The notes beneath the pieces are model-generated. The model searched no databases. It was not told the origin of the DNA and worked only from the letters and a program-made list of their open reading frames with translations. From assembly GCA_023396255.1 (NCBI GenBank), contig JAEWWU010000013.1:124001-188000 (forward strand): 64,000 nt of DNA, in the 5' to 3' direction. Position 1 is the first letter of the stretch, and the number at the start of each line of letters is the position of its first letter. Position numbers and translations under genes: made by a program. Origin of the DNA: Bacteroidota bacterium. GTDB lineage: Bacteria; Bacteroidota; Bacteroidia; Bacteroidales; Porphyromonadaceae. Below are positions 46,307 through 54,725 of the stretch, piece after piece.

Positions 46307-46720
46307 ATGGAAATTAAAGGACAAATAGTAATGGTACTCCCTCTGGCCTCCGGAGTAAGCCGAAACGGAAGTGAATGGCGCAAACAGGAATATATCTTGG
46401 AGACCAAGGATGCTTACCCCAAGAAGATTTGCTTTAACCTTTGGGGCGATCGCATAGATCAGTTCAACTTGCAACAAGGAGAGGAGGTTACAGTACACAT
46501 AGACCTTGAAAGCCGTGAATTCAACGGACGCTGGTACACCGATGTACGTGCTTGGCGTGTGGATAGAGGCATTGCAGAGGAGCCGGCTATGACTCCTGCA
46601 TCTGCCGGTGAGGCTATCTACGGTGGGGGAGGTAGTCCTCTTCCCAATTTTGCCAATCAGCCCACGGTGCCTGCCAACGAAATTCTCAAAGATCCGGGAG
46701 CTGACGATTTGCCTTTCTAA
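46307..46720 (+). CDS. DUF3127 family protein
   Basis: This 137-residue protein begins MEIKGQIVMVLPLASGVSRN and has WRKQEYILETKDAYPKKICF, the conserved block of the Bacteroidetes DUF3127 family. The fold is predicted to be OB-like and may bind nucleic acid, but the function is unknown. The C-terminus is Gly/Pro-rich and ends with acidic DPGADDLPF, reminiscent of single-stranded DNA-binding protein tails. It lies between trpS and rlmH with short gaps. Confidence 0.85.
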   Translation: MEIKGQIVMVLPLASGVSRNGSEWRKQEYILETKDAYPKKICFNLWGDRIDQFNLQQGEEVTVHIDLESREFNGRWYTDVRAWRVDRGIAEEPAMTPASAGEAIYGGGGSPLPNFANQPTVPANEILKDPGADDLPF

Positions 46721-46735
46721 GAGACTTTTTGCGGT

Positions 46736-47209
46736 ATGAAGATGGTGCTCCTCACTGTCGGAGTTACCGACATCAAGGCTATTGTGCCCCTCATTGAACA
46801 GTATGCGGGGCGCATTGGTCATTATGTGCCGTTCGAGTTGGCTGTAATTCCCGACCCTCGCAATCGGGGCAGTTTGTCCGAAAAAGAGCAAAAAGAGTGG
46901 GAGGGTAAAGAGATTCTTGCCCGACTGACCCCGAATGATTGCGCCATTCTCTTGGATGAAAAGGGCACAGAGTTCACCAGTCGAGAGTTGTCAGTTTTTC
47001 TTAACAAACAAATGGTAGCAGGTTATAAGCGCATTGTTTGGATTGTGGGAGGCCCCTATGGTTTTGCTCCGGCAGTTTATTCTGCAGTTTCACGCCGTTG
47101 GTCGTTGAGCCGGCTCACTTTTCCTCACTCTTTGGTGCGCCTTTTTGCAGTGGAGCAGCTCTACCGTGCTTTTACCATATTGAATAACGAACCTTATCAT
47201 CACGACTGA
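46736..47209 (+). CDS. rlmH: 23S rRNA (pseudouridine1915-N3)-methyltransferase RlmH
   Basis: This 157-residue SPOUT methyltransferase has LLDEKGTEFTSREL, the SAM-binding IVGGPYGFAP knot region and the C-terminal LTFPHSLVRLFAVEQLYRAF motif, all typical of RlmH. It methylates pseudouridine 1915 of the large-subunit rRNA. The gene is in the trpS-led stretch. Confidence 0.95.
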   Translation: MKMVLLTVGVTDIKAIVPLIEQYAGRIGHYVPFELAVIPDPRNRGSLSEKEQKEWEGKEILARLTPNDCAILLDEKGTEFTSRELSVFLNKQMVAGYKRIVWIVGGPYGFAPAVYSAVSRRWSLSRLTFPHSLVRLFAVEQLYRAFTILNNEPYHHD

Positions 47210-47240
47210 AACGACCTGCAGTCGTACCATTTCAAGTTAT

Positions 47241-47597
47241 ATGATACCTTATTTTGACGAAGCGGACATTGCCGTTACAGTTTGCGACAAAGAAGGCCGC
47301 ATCATAGAGATGAATCGCCAATCCATCGAAGTGAACCAAAAACCGGGACAAAATCTGATCGGATGTAATGTGCTGGACTGTCACCCGGCCCCGGCACGTG
47401 CTATGTTGCAACGTATGATGGAGCAACAGGAAAAGCACGTTTACACCATTGAAAAGAACGGAAGAAAAAAGCTCATCTACCAAATACCTTGGTATCAAGA
47501 GGGTGAATATATGGGTTTTATGGAGCTTTCTATGGTAATTCCTTTTGAGATGGAGCATAAGGTGCGTACCCCCAAACCTCAACCTTCGGAGCAGTAA
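47241..47597 (+). CDS. Single PAS domain protein
   Basis: This 118-residue protein consists of one PAS domain: IAVTVCDKEGRIIEMNRQSI, LIGCNVLDCHPAPARAMLQR and YQEGEYMGFMELSMVIPFE. PAS domains bind small ligands or cofactors; ENMNRQS and DCHP are usual landmarks. There is no linked output domain, so it is a stand-alone sensor or small-molecule-binding protein. It lies 14 bases before manA. Confidence 0.85.
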   Translation: MIPYFDEADIAVTVCDKEGRIIEMNRQSIEVNQKPGQNLIGCNVLDCHPAPARAMLQRMMEQQEKHVYTIEKNGRKKLIYQIPWYQEGEYMGFMELSMVIPFEMEHKVRTPKPQPSEQ

Positions 47598-47611
47598 AAT
47601 CCGTTGCGCCT

Positions 47612-48613
47612 ATGATTGTTTTGTATCCTTTGTTGTTTGAACCGGTGTACAAGTCCGTTCTTTGGGGCGGAAAGCGCATTCTTGCACTCAAGGGAGTAGA
47701 GCAATCCTCCAATAATATGGCTGTGGGCGAAAGTTGGGAGTTGTGCGACTTGGACAACGATGTCTCCGTTGTGTGCAACGGAGCGTGGCAGGGACGCTCT
47801 TTGCGTTCTCTGATGGAGTTCTGTCCCGAACAACTGATTGGTCGAGCTTCCACCAATCGGTATGGAAATCGCTTCCCTCTCTTGATCAAACTGATTGATG
47901 CCTTGCAGCCTCTTTCCATACAGGTGCACCCCAGAGGAGACTCTCCCCTCGTACCTCAGTGTGGCAAAAACGAGATGTGGTACATTGTGGAGGCTGCCCC
48001 GGATGCTCATATTTGTTTGGGTTTTCGGGAGCCGATAAATAGGGAATTGTATGCCTCTATTGTGGGAAGCCCGCGTATAACGGACTATTTGAACTACATT
48101 CCGGTAAAGTCGGGTGACGTCTTCCATATCCCTGCCGGCACGGTGCACGCCATAGGAGCCGGTTGTCTTATTGCCGAAATACAGCAACCCTCCGATATTA
48201 CTTACCGAATTTATGACTACGATCGTTTGGACCAATGTGGTCGCAAGCGTTCTTTGCACCTGAATGAGGCTTTGCAAACTACCCGTTTAGATACCGTTGC
48301 GCTCTCTTCTATGCCCTATACGTTGCAATGCAATCGACCGGTGTCATTGGTGCAAGATCCGTTTTTTGAGGTCTCGTTGTTGCACCTAAATGCAGTAACC
48401 GAGTTCGATACCGAGCAACTTGTTGGAGAAGATCGCTGTGCTGTGTTGCAGTGTGTCGCTGGAGCGGTGACTCTTACGGATGCCTGGGCAAATAGCGTGC
48501 TGTTGCAACAGGGCTGCACAGCTCTTTTACCGGCACGAACGGCTTATCCGGTACTCTTTGCTCCCCAACAAGGAGGGGAGTGTACCTTGCTGGTTTCCAC
48601 TCCGGCTCTCTAA
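47612..48613 (+). CDS. manA: Mannose-6-phosphate isomerase, class I
   Basis: This 333-residue cupin enzyme interconverts fructose-6-phosphate and mannose-6-phosphate, feeding GDP-mannose-type sugars to surface glycans. Zinc ligands are visible in LSIQVHPRGD (Gln, His), KNEMWYIVEA (Glu) and FHIPAGTVHAIGAG (His). The N-terminus LLFEPVYKSVLWGGKRI is typical. The start at 47612 directly precedes MIVLYPLLFEP. Confidence 0.92.
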   Translation: MIVLYPLLFEPVYKSVLWGGKRILALKGVEQSSNNMAVGESWELCDLDNDVSVVCNGAWQGRSLRSLMEFCPEQLIGRASTNRYGNRFPLLIKLIDALQPLSIQVHPRGDSPLVPQCGKNEMWYIVEAAPDAHICLGFREPINRELYASIVGSPRITDYLNYIPVKSGDVFHIPAGTVHAIGAGCLIAEIQQPSDITYRIYDYDRLDQCGRKRSLHLNEALQTTRLDTVALSSMPYTLQCNRPVSLVQDPFFEVSLLHLNAVTEFDTEQLVGEDRCAVLQCVAGAVTLTDAWANSVLLQQGCTALLPARTAYPVLFAPQQGGECTLLVSTPAL

Positions 48614-48653
48614 TTTTTTTCTACCAATTTATTTTAGACTTTAATGGGCTGAT

Positions 48654-49244
48654 ATGATACGTATCGACGACAAGGTGGTCAGCTTTGAGATACTCGAAGA
48701 GTATTTTTGTTGTGACTACGAAACGTGTAAGGGGGCTTGTTGTATAGAGGGGGATGCGGGTGCTCCCATAACACCCGAAGAGGGACGCACAATAGAGAGA
48801 CTGCTCCCTCGTGTGGCGGATAAACTTTCGCCCGAGGCCTTGGCAACCATAGAGGCGCAAGGGGTCTCGTATCGTGATCCGAGCAACGAGTTAGTTACCT
48901 CTATTGTAAACGGAAAGGATTGTGTTTTTACCACTTATACCTCGGACGGAAGTTGTATGTGCGCTTTGGAGGTAGCGCACAGTCAAGGGCAAGTGAGAAG
49001 TTCTTTTGTCAAGCCGATCAGTTGTCGTCTTTATCCGATTCGGGTCACTCGGTATCCCAAATTCTCCGTGCTCAATTATGATCGTTGGTCCATTTGCAGT
49101 TGTGCCCGCCGTTTGGGGCAGGAGCGAGGAATACGTGTGTACGAGTTTTTGCGCACTCCCATTGAAGCTGCTTTCGGAGTGGAGTTTTACGCCCAATTGT
49201 GTGAAGCCGCTCGGCTACTCGAAAAAGAACGAATGGAGCAATAA
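48654..49244 (+). CDS. DUF3109 family protein
   Basis: This 196-residue protein has the cysteine-rich N-terminal motif FCCDYETCKGACCIEGDAGA, then DCVFTTYTSDGSCMCALE and SCRLYPIRVTRYPKFSVLNY. These are the hallmarks of DUF3109, a Bacteroidetes family with many conserved cysteines that probably bind metal or Fe-S. The function is unknown. It lies between manA and bcp. Confidence 0.88.
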   Translation: MIRIDDKVVSFEILEEYFCCDYETCKGACCIEGDAGAPITPEEGRTIERLLPRVADKLSPEALATIEAQGVSYRDPSNELVTSIVNGKDCVFTTYTSDGSCMCALEVAHSQGQVRSSFVKPISCRLYPIRVTRYPKFSVLNYDRWSICSCARRLGQERGIRVYEFLRTPIEAAFGVEFYAQLCEAARLLEKERMEQ

Positions 49245-49252
49245 ATTTTCCC

Positions 49253-49260
49253 TATCTTTG
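49253..49260 (+). promoter_or_regulatory. Candidate -7 box TATCTTTG for bcp
   Basis: TATCTTTG lies 31 bases before the bcp ATG, directly after the DUF3109 stop, suggesting a promoter for bcp and perhaps recA. Confidence 0.5.
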
Positions 49261-49291
49261 CGAACATAAGAAAGAAAAAAACTATTGCACA

Positions 49292-49750
49292 ATGAACGTA
49301 GGAGATAAAGTCCCCGACTATTTGGGGGTGGATGAAACCGGCAAGGAATGGCACAGTAGCGATTTTAGGGGGAGTAAGTGGGTTCTCTACTTCTATCCCA
49401 AAGACAACACATCGGGTTGCACGGCAGAGGCCTGCAGTCTGCGTGATGCTATGCCTCGATTTCAGGAATTGTCCCTTCCTGTGTTGGGTGTGAGCAAAGA
49501 TTCGGCGGCTTCGCATCTCAAGTTCAAGGCAACGCATCAATTGCCATTTCCCCTTATTTCCGATACCGAAACTATCCTCCAGCAGGCTATGGGCGTGTGG
49601 GTGGAAAAAAGTATGTACGGGCGCAAGTATATGGGTACGCAACGTACTTCCTTTCTGATTGATGAGGAGGGTACAATTCTTTACAAATGGGAGGGGCGTG
49701 AAATCAAAACCAAAGAACACGCCTCCCAAATATTGGCAATTTTGCAGTAA
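49292..49750 (+). CDS. bcp: Thiol peroxidase of the BCP/PrxQ type
   Basis: This 152-residue peroxiredoxin has FYPKDNTSGCTAEACSLRD, with peroxidatic Cys43 in the TxxC motif and resolving Cys48 five residues on, the atypical two-Cys arrangement of BCP. It reduces peroxides in the cytoplasm, protecting an anaerobe from oxidative stress. recA starts 29 bases downstream. Confidence 0.95.
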   Translation: MNVGDKVPDYLGVDETGKEWHSSDFRGSKWVLYFYPKDNTSGCTAEACSLRDAMPRFQELSLPVLGVSKDSAASHLKFKATHQLPFPLISDTETILQQAMGVWVEKSMYGRKYMGTQRTSFLIDEEGTILYKWEGREIKTKEHASQILAILQ

Positions 49751-49779
49751 TTATTTAAACCGTTATTTATAAACACGCT

Positions 49780-50811
49780 ATGGCAGCAAACGATCATAAG
49801 CAAGAGATCAATCAAGACAAACTGAACGCCCTCAAGATGGCTATGGAGCGCATTGAGAAGTCGTTTGGTAAGGGGTCTATAATGAACCTCGGAAGCGAAA
49901 AGGTAGAGGAGGTCAGTGTTATTCCTACAGGCAGTATCAATTTGGACTTGGCTTTGGGGGTAGGCGGATATCCGCGCGGACGTATTGTGGAAATTTTTGG
50001 ACCGGAATCTTCCGGAAAAACCACTCTTGCCATTTATGCCATTGCCGAAGCTCAGAAGTCGGGAGGCTTGGCAGCCATCGTCGATGCCGAGCACGCTTTT
50101 GACCCCACTTATGCAGCTACCCTGGGGGTGGATGTGGATCGTTTGTGGATCTCTCAGCCAGACAATGGAGAGCAGGCTCTGGAAATTGCCGAGCAGTTGA
50201 TTCGCTCCAATGCTGTGGATATCGTGGTGATAGACTCCGTGGCGGCCCTTACTCCTAAGCAAGAAATAGAAGGAGATATGGGCGATTTGAATGTAGGATT
50301 GCAGGCACGATTGATGTCGAGAGCTTTGCGCAAAATGACTGGGGCCATTAGCAAATCCAACACCACTTGCATCTTCATCAATCAATTGCGCGACAAAATC
50401 GGAGGGATGACTTACGGTTATGCCAATAACGAAACTACCACCGGAGGAAATGCCCTCAAGTTCTACGCTTCGGTACGCCTGGATATTCGCAAGGGTTCTG
50501 CCATCAAAATTGGAGACGAACAGATTGGTGTTATAACACGTGTTAAGGTGGTTAAAAACAAGGTGGCTCCTCCTTTCCGTAAAGCTGAGTTCGAAATGAT
50601 CTTTGGCAAGGGCATTTCTCGAGTGGGAGAAATCATTGATTTGGCAGTGGAGCACGATATAATCAAAAAGAGCGGGGCTTGGTACTCTTATGGCGATGTA
50701 CGCTTGGGACAGGGACGAGACGCCGTCAAAGCTCTTTTTGCCGATAATATAGAACTGGAAGAAGAGATAACCCAAAAGTTGTACGAAAAATTGATGCCAA
50801 CTAAGGCCTAA
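49780..50811 (+). CDS. recA: RecA recombinase
   Basis: This 343-residue ATPase drives homologous recombination and the SOS response. Walker A is GPESSGKTT at residues 74-82, Walker B is in VDIVVIDSVAAL, and loop segments GDLNVGLQARLMSRALRKM and NQLRDKIGGMTYG fit RecA. It is full length. No SOS-box-like site was recognised upstream. Confidence 0.98.
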   Translation: MAANDHKQEINQDKLNALKMAMERIEKSFGKGSIMNLGSEKVEEVSVIPTGSINLDLALGVGGYPRGRIVEIFGPESSGKTTLAIYAIAEAQKSGGLAAIVDAEHAFDPTYAATLGVDVDRLWISQPDNGEQALEIAEQLIRSNAVDIVVIDSVAALTPKQEIEGDMGDLNVGLQARLMSRALRKMTGAISKSNTTCIFINQLRDKIGGMTYGYANNETTTGGNALKFYASVRLDIRKGSAIKIGDEQIGVITRVKVVKNKVAPPFRKAEFEMIFGKGISRVGEIIDLAVEHDIIKKSGAWYSYGDVRLGQGRDAVKALFADNIELEEEITQKLYEKLMPTKA

Positions 50812-51008
50812 GAAAATCTTAGGAATGGCAGATTCCGAGAAAAAAGATAGACACAGGTAGAGATCGTTTCTTTTTTTGCGCTCTTGATAAAGTAGGTAGA
50901 GTGTTCTTCTTATCTCGGTGTCTTCGTCCGGAATGGTTACAGACAATTGTTGTTTCGTTTTTGTTTCAGGAGGTTTGGCCAATAAAAACTCAATCCTATT
51001 TTTCTCCT

Positions 51009-52004
51009 ATGCCCGATGACCCTCTGCCCATAGAGAGTGAAGCCTACCGGCGTTTTTGTTCCTCAGTGGAGCAACTGCCTATCTATTGTTTGCCGTGGTG
51101 GTTGCAGGCTGCTGTGGGAGACGAGCGAACTCTTCGTTTGCTGAGTGATCGGGATATGCTTACAGAATCGGTTATGGTTCAGCCTCTTTTTGAACCTTTG
51201 GGGGGGTATGTGGAGGTTCCCCCTTTTTGTCAGTTTACGGGACCTCTTTCTGTGATCTCTTCATCTCCTTACGAACGTAAAAATTATGCCGCCCGGGAGG
51301 AGGCACATAGCTCTATTGCTCGCTCGTTGAGCCGATATAAGGTATGGCGATTGCACTTTCTGCCGGAGCAGTTTGACTGGTTGCCCTACAAACAGTTGGG
51401 CGCAACGGCTTCTCTCTTTTTTACACACCGTCTTTTTCTTGGAGAAGGGGTGGAGAAAGTCCGATGTGGGTATAATACGCTGATTAGACGTAAAATAAAG
51501 GGCTTTGAGAAGTTTTTCTCTACAGCGATGGTGGGTGAGACTTCGATCGAAGCCCTTTTGACTTTGGTACAAAACAGTTGGGAGCATAGCGGGGCGACTT
51601 TTATGGAAAAACAGTCCTTGCGACGAATTGTACAGGCTGCATTGGAGCGAAAAAAAGGAATCGTGCGAGCGGTTTATCCCGATGCGTCATCTTCTACCCC
51701 TTTGGCAGCAGTCTTTATTGCTCACCATAATTCGACGGCTTACTATATTGCGGGAGGACGTTCTACTCAAGCAGACCCGACAGGGAATGGGTTGGCTTTT
51801 CTTTTGGATGCCGTTTTGGAAGAGCTTTGTTCTATACCCTCGATAACAATGTTGGATTTCGAAGGTTCTATGGAGCAAGGGATTGCGTTCTTTTTTCGAA
51901 GCTTTGGAGCTATTCCCACTCCTTATCTTCGGGTGCAAAAAGGGCAACTTACGTGGTCGCGGAGATGGCGCAGGCGTAGGTTTTATAAAAAGAATATCGT
52001 GTAG
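51009..52004 (+). CDS. GNAT/FemAB-like acyltransferase
   Basis: The frame is open from a GTG at 50901, but the first 36 residues there look non-coding, so I use ATG 51009 (MPDDPLPIES, 331 residues); the start is uncertain. The sequence PWWLQAAVGD near the start and the later FMEKQSLRRIVQAALERKKG, AVFIAHHNSTAYYIAGGRST and NGLAFLLDAVLEEL resemble the acetyltransferase-like (FemAB/GNAT) proteins found beside Bacteroidetes polysaccharide genes. The next gene starts seven bases after the stop. The acceptor is unknown. Confidence 0.75.
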   Translation: MPDDPLPIESEAYRRFCSSVEQLPIYCLPWWLQAAVGDERTLRLLSDRDMLTESVMVQPLFEPLGGYVEVPPFCQFTGPLSVISSSPYERKNYAAREEAHSSIARSLSRYKVWRLHFLPEQFDWLPYKQLGATASLFFTHRLFLGEGVEKVRCGYNTLIRRKIKGFEKFFSTAMVGETSIEALLTLVQNSWEHSGATFMEKQSLRRIVQAALERKKGIVRAVYPDASSSTPLAAVFIAHHNSTAYYIAGGRSTQADPTGNGLAFLLDAVLEELCSIPSITMLDFEGSMEQGIAFFFRSFGAIPTPYLRVQKGQLTWSRRWRRRRFYKKNIV

Positions 52005-52011
52005 AATCAAA

Positions 52012-53442
52012 ATGAAGACAGAAGAGATTGCTCGCTATATCATAGCTTTTTTGCTTGGGGAGGAAGACCCGTCGCTTGCTTTTGACTTGAGTACACGAGA
52101 AAAAAAATCGAATCGAATTGCTCAGGAATCATTTTCCTTTGCCGGAGACAGATTTAGTTGCAGTCGAGTGGTGGGATATACTCGCGATTTACAAGAGGCT
52201 CGCAACTACAGAGTGGTGATTTTCCCTTGTGGATTCTTCGATTACGAAACTTATGGTCGCCCTCTTTCGATGCCTGTTTTGCCTCTTTTGGAATGGCGAG
52301 GCACCCCGTTGCTGTTCGGTTCTCCCAAAGAAGAGTGGATAGAGGGTAATGGGCATCCTACGCTCATCTTATATGCCGATTTGGTTGCTTCTACCTATTT
52401 CCTTATTTCTCGTTACGAAGAGATGTTTCGGCGCCACATTCGCGACGATTGGGGGCGTTTTCCCGGCAAAGAATCTTTACCCTACAAGGCCGGATTTATA
52501 GAACGCCCGATCGTGGACGAGTACGCCTCTCATTTGCAAACTTTGATTAAGGCAACCGGCATTCCCATTCATACCGATTGCAGAGGTTTTCGGCAGGTAA
52601 ACCTTACTCACGATATAGACCAACCTTATGAGTATAGGGGGGTACGTGGTTTTCTGAGGGCTTTCCTCAAGGAGAATCTCCCTCTGTATTTGGCCCACAA
52701 AAAAGCCTTTAGTCCCATAGAAAAAGATCGATATTTCTCTTTCCCTCGATTCTTGGAGTGGAACAAAGATGTGGCGGAAAAAGCATCTTGCCCGGTGCAT
52801 ACTATTTTCTTTTACAAAACTCCTGGTACTCATCCCAATGATAAGCCCAATTACAAGCTTTCGACTCCTGTAATGAGGCGTATACGCCGGCTGGCTGCGA
52901 AATATGGAGTTGTTTCGGGGTTGCACGTTAACTTGACCTCAAGTTTAGAACCGGAGCGCATAGAGCAAGAGGTGACTATTTTGGAGAAAGCCTTGGGCGA
53001 GCATCATATAGAGATTGGACGGTATCATTATTTGGCTTGTCGGGAGCCGGAAGACTTCCTTCTACTACGCTCCGCCGGTATTAGGCACGACTATACTATG
53101 GGATATGCCGATGTTGCCGGTTTTCGTCTAGGCACGACCCGACCGGTACGTTTCATTTTCCCCTCAACGGGAGTGATTACCGACCTCATCTTGCATCCCC
53201 TCTTTTTTATGGACTATACATTGCAAGATAGCAAATATATGGGCATCGATTATCCCGAGGCGTTGGAACTTACCACTCGTTTGATTACGGAGGTCTACAA
53301 ACATAGGGGGGAGCTTAATTTGCTTTTTCACAATGAAAATCTCTCACTCGATATGGGCAATTATCAAGTTAAGTTGTATCGCAATCTGTTGCGGCATATT
53401 TTATTTTTGGATCGGCAGACTCCTTTATCTTCATCGGAATGA
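52012..53442 (+). CDS. Polysaccharide deacetylase-like protein
   Basis: I use the ATG at 52012 (MKTEEIARYIIAFLLGEE, 476 residues); the longer frame upstream overlaps the preceding gene. The central RQVNLTHDIDQPYEYRG carries the HDxD-like metal motif of carbohydrate esterase family 4, and VSGLHVNLTSS and RHDYTMGYADVAGFRLGTT follow. The N-terminal half resembles the DUF7033-type region of Bacteroidetes homologues. It may deacetylate a cell-surface glycan, but the substrate is unknown. The next gene overlaps its end by four bases. Confidence 0.82.
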   Translation: MKTEEIARYIIAFLLGEEDPSLAFDLSTREKKSNRIAQESFSFAGDRFSCSRVVGYTRDLQEARNYRVVIFPCGFFDYETYGRPLSMPVLPLLEWRGTPLLFGSPKEEWIEGNGHPTLILYADLVASTYFLISRYEEMFRRHIRDDWGRFPGKESLPYKAGFIERPIVDEYASHLQTLIKATGIPIHTDCRGFRQVNLTHDIDQPYEYRGVRGFLRAFLKENLPLYLAHKKAFSPIEKDRYFSFPRFLEWNKDVAEKASCPVHTIFFYKTPGTHPNDKPNYKLSTPVMRRIRRLAAKYGVVSGLHVNLTSSLEPERIEQEVTILEKALGEHHIEIGRYHYLACREPEDFLLLRSAGIRHDYTMGYADVAGFRLGTTRPVRFIFPSTGVITDLILHPLFFMDYTLQDSKYMGIDYPEALELTTRLITEVYKHRGELNLLFHNENLSLDMGNYQVKLYRNLLRHILFLDRQTPLSSSE

Positions 53443-54722
53443 GAGAATACAGTGTATTGATATTGGCAGATCTTTTTCCTCCTCAGTTTGCCCCTCGAGC
53501 TTCTTATTTGGCGAATTTTTTGGCAAACCAAGAGGACTGGCGTGTGACGGTGGTTACCGAACACATTGAGCAAAAGCATTCGGGGAGTCACGGACAGATT
53601 TTTGCCTCTTTTGAAGAGAAGTGTGCTGTGCACCGCGTGCCTCTTGTTCCCAAACCCTCTGTTTGGCGCAGCTTGGCTGAGGCTTTGTGGGGAGAAAAGG
53701 GTAAACGTTTGGAACGCTATATCTTGCAGCACTTTGCAGCAAAAAGTTTTGATGTTATCTTGGCTTGTACCTATCGAACCTTTCCTGTACCTACCGCTGT
53801 ACGTTTGGCACAGAGGTGGCATATTCCGGTAGTTGCCGATTGCCGAGATTTGGTGGAGCAGTATAGCCGTAATGACTTTCTTCCTTACCGTCCTTTTGCC
53901 CGTTGGGGGTGGGGCGAAAACCTATTGATGGGACTTCTCAAAAGACATTTTATTGCAGCTCGTACACGAGCCTTGCGTAAGACGAATTGTGTGACTACCG
54001 TTTCGGAATGGCATAGGCTTTGTTTGCAAAAACTGCATCCGCAGCAGAGAGTGCTCTCCATTGCCAACGGATATGATGAAGCCTTCTTTAGAGCTACACA
54101 GGTTAGATCTGAGCGTTTTCGGATTGTGTTTACGGGGCGAGTGCTTAGCTTGGCGATGCGAGACCCTTCTCTGCTCTTTGAGGCTTTAGCTTCGGAGGCT
54201 CTTGAGTCGATTGTGGCATCCGGAAGTTTGTCAATCGATTGGTATGTAGATGAAGACTCACAAAGGATGTTGCAGCAGTTGTTGCATTCTTATCCACATC
54301 AGGTTGCTTCGCTCAATAATTTTCATTCTATGGTTCCCTTTGAACAGGTGCCTGCTTTGCTGCAAGAGGCTTCCGTTGTGCTTTTGCTGGGGAACAAAGA
54401 GGAGAAATACGGACCTCACGGAATGGTAACTACCAAGCTTTTCGAGGCAATGGCGGTAGGGCGACCCATCCTAATGACCCGTAGCGATGAAGGCGTGGCA
54501 GCAGCCCTTCTAAAACAATACGGAGCGGCTTGCGCTGCAATTGATGTAGAGTCCGTTGTCGCTTTTATAGAAAAATATTTTACCCAATGGAAGGAGAAGG
54601 GATATACTTCTCCGGAGGGTATCGATCGCTCCTTTGTGGAGCAGTATAGTCGTTGGCAAATGGCGACAAAAATCAAAACCCTTTTGTTGCAGTTGCTACA
54701 GAAATGGCATCAAGAACCATAA
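53439..54722 (+). CDS. Glycosyltransferase, GT4-like
   Basis: This 427-residue GT-B protein starts with the Rossmann-like LILADLFPPQFAPRASYLA, typical of GT4 enzymes working on surface polysaccharides. FRIVFTGRVLSLAMRDPSLL opens the second domain, and EEKYGPHGMVTTKLFEAMAVGRPILM carries the nucleotide-sugar-binding Glu region. It overlaps the deacetylase-like gene (ATGA), so the three genes 51009-54722 form a coupled surface-glycan unit. Confidence 0.87.
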   Translation: MREYSVLILADLFPPQFAPRASYLANFLANQEDWRVTVVTEHIEQKHSGSHGQIFASFEEKCAVHRVPLVPKPSVWRSLAEALWGEKGKRLERYILQHFAAKSFDVILACTYRTFPVPTAVRLAQRWHIPVVADCRDLVEQYSRNDFLPYRPFARWGWGENLLMGLLKRHFIAARTRALRKTNCVTTVSEWHRLCLQKLHPQQRVLSIANGYDEAFFRATQVRSERFRIVFTGRVLSLAMRDPSLLFEALASEALESIVASGSLSIDWYVDEDSQRMLQQLLHSYPHQVASLNNFHSMVPFEQVPALLQEASVVLLLGNKEEKYGPHGMVTTKLFEAMAVGRPILMTRSDEGVAAALLKQYGAACAAIDVESVVAFIEKYFTQWKEKGYTSPEGIDRSFVEQYSRWQMATKIKTLLLQLLQKWHQEP

Positions 54723-54725
54723 ATT

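Noticed and set aside
50807..50823. Short CCTAAG/CTTAGG hairpin at the end of recA
   Set aside because: Only 6 bp, overlaps the stop codon and has no U tail.
50901..51008. N-terminal extension of the GNAT/FemAB-like protein from a GTG
   Set aside because: The first 36 residues look non-coding and the ATG at 51009 is a plausible start, although this is not certain.
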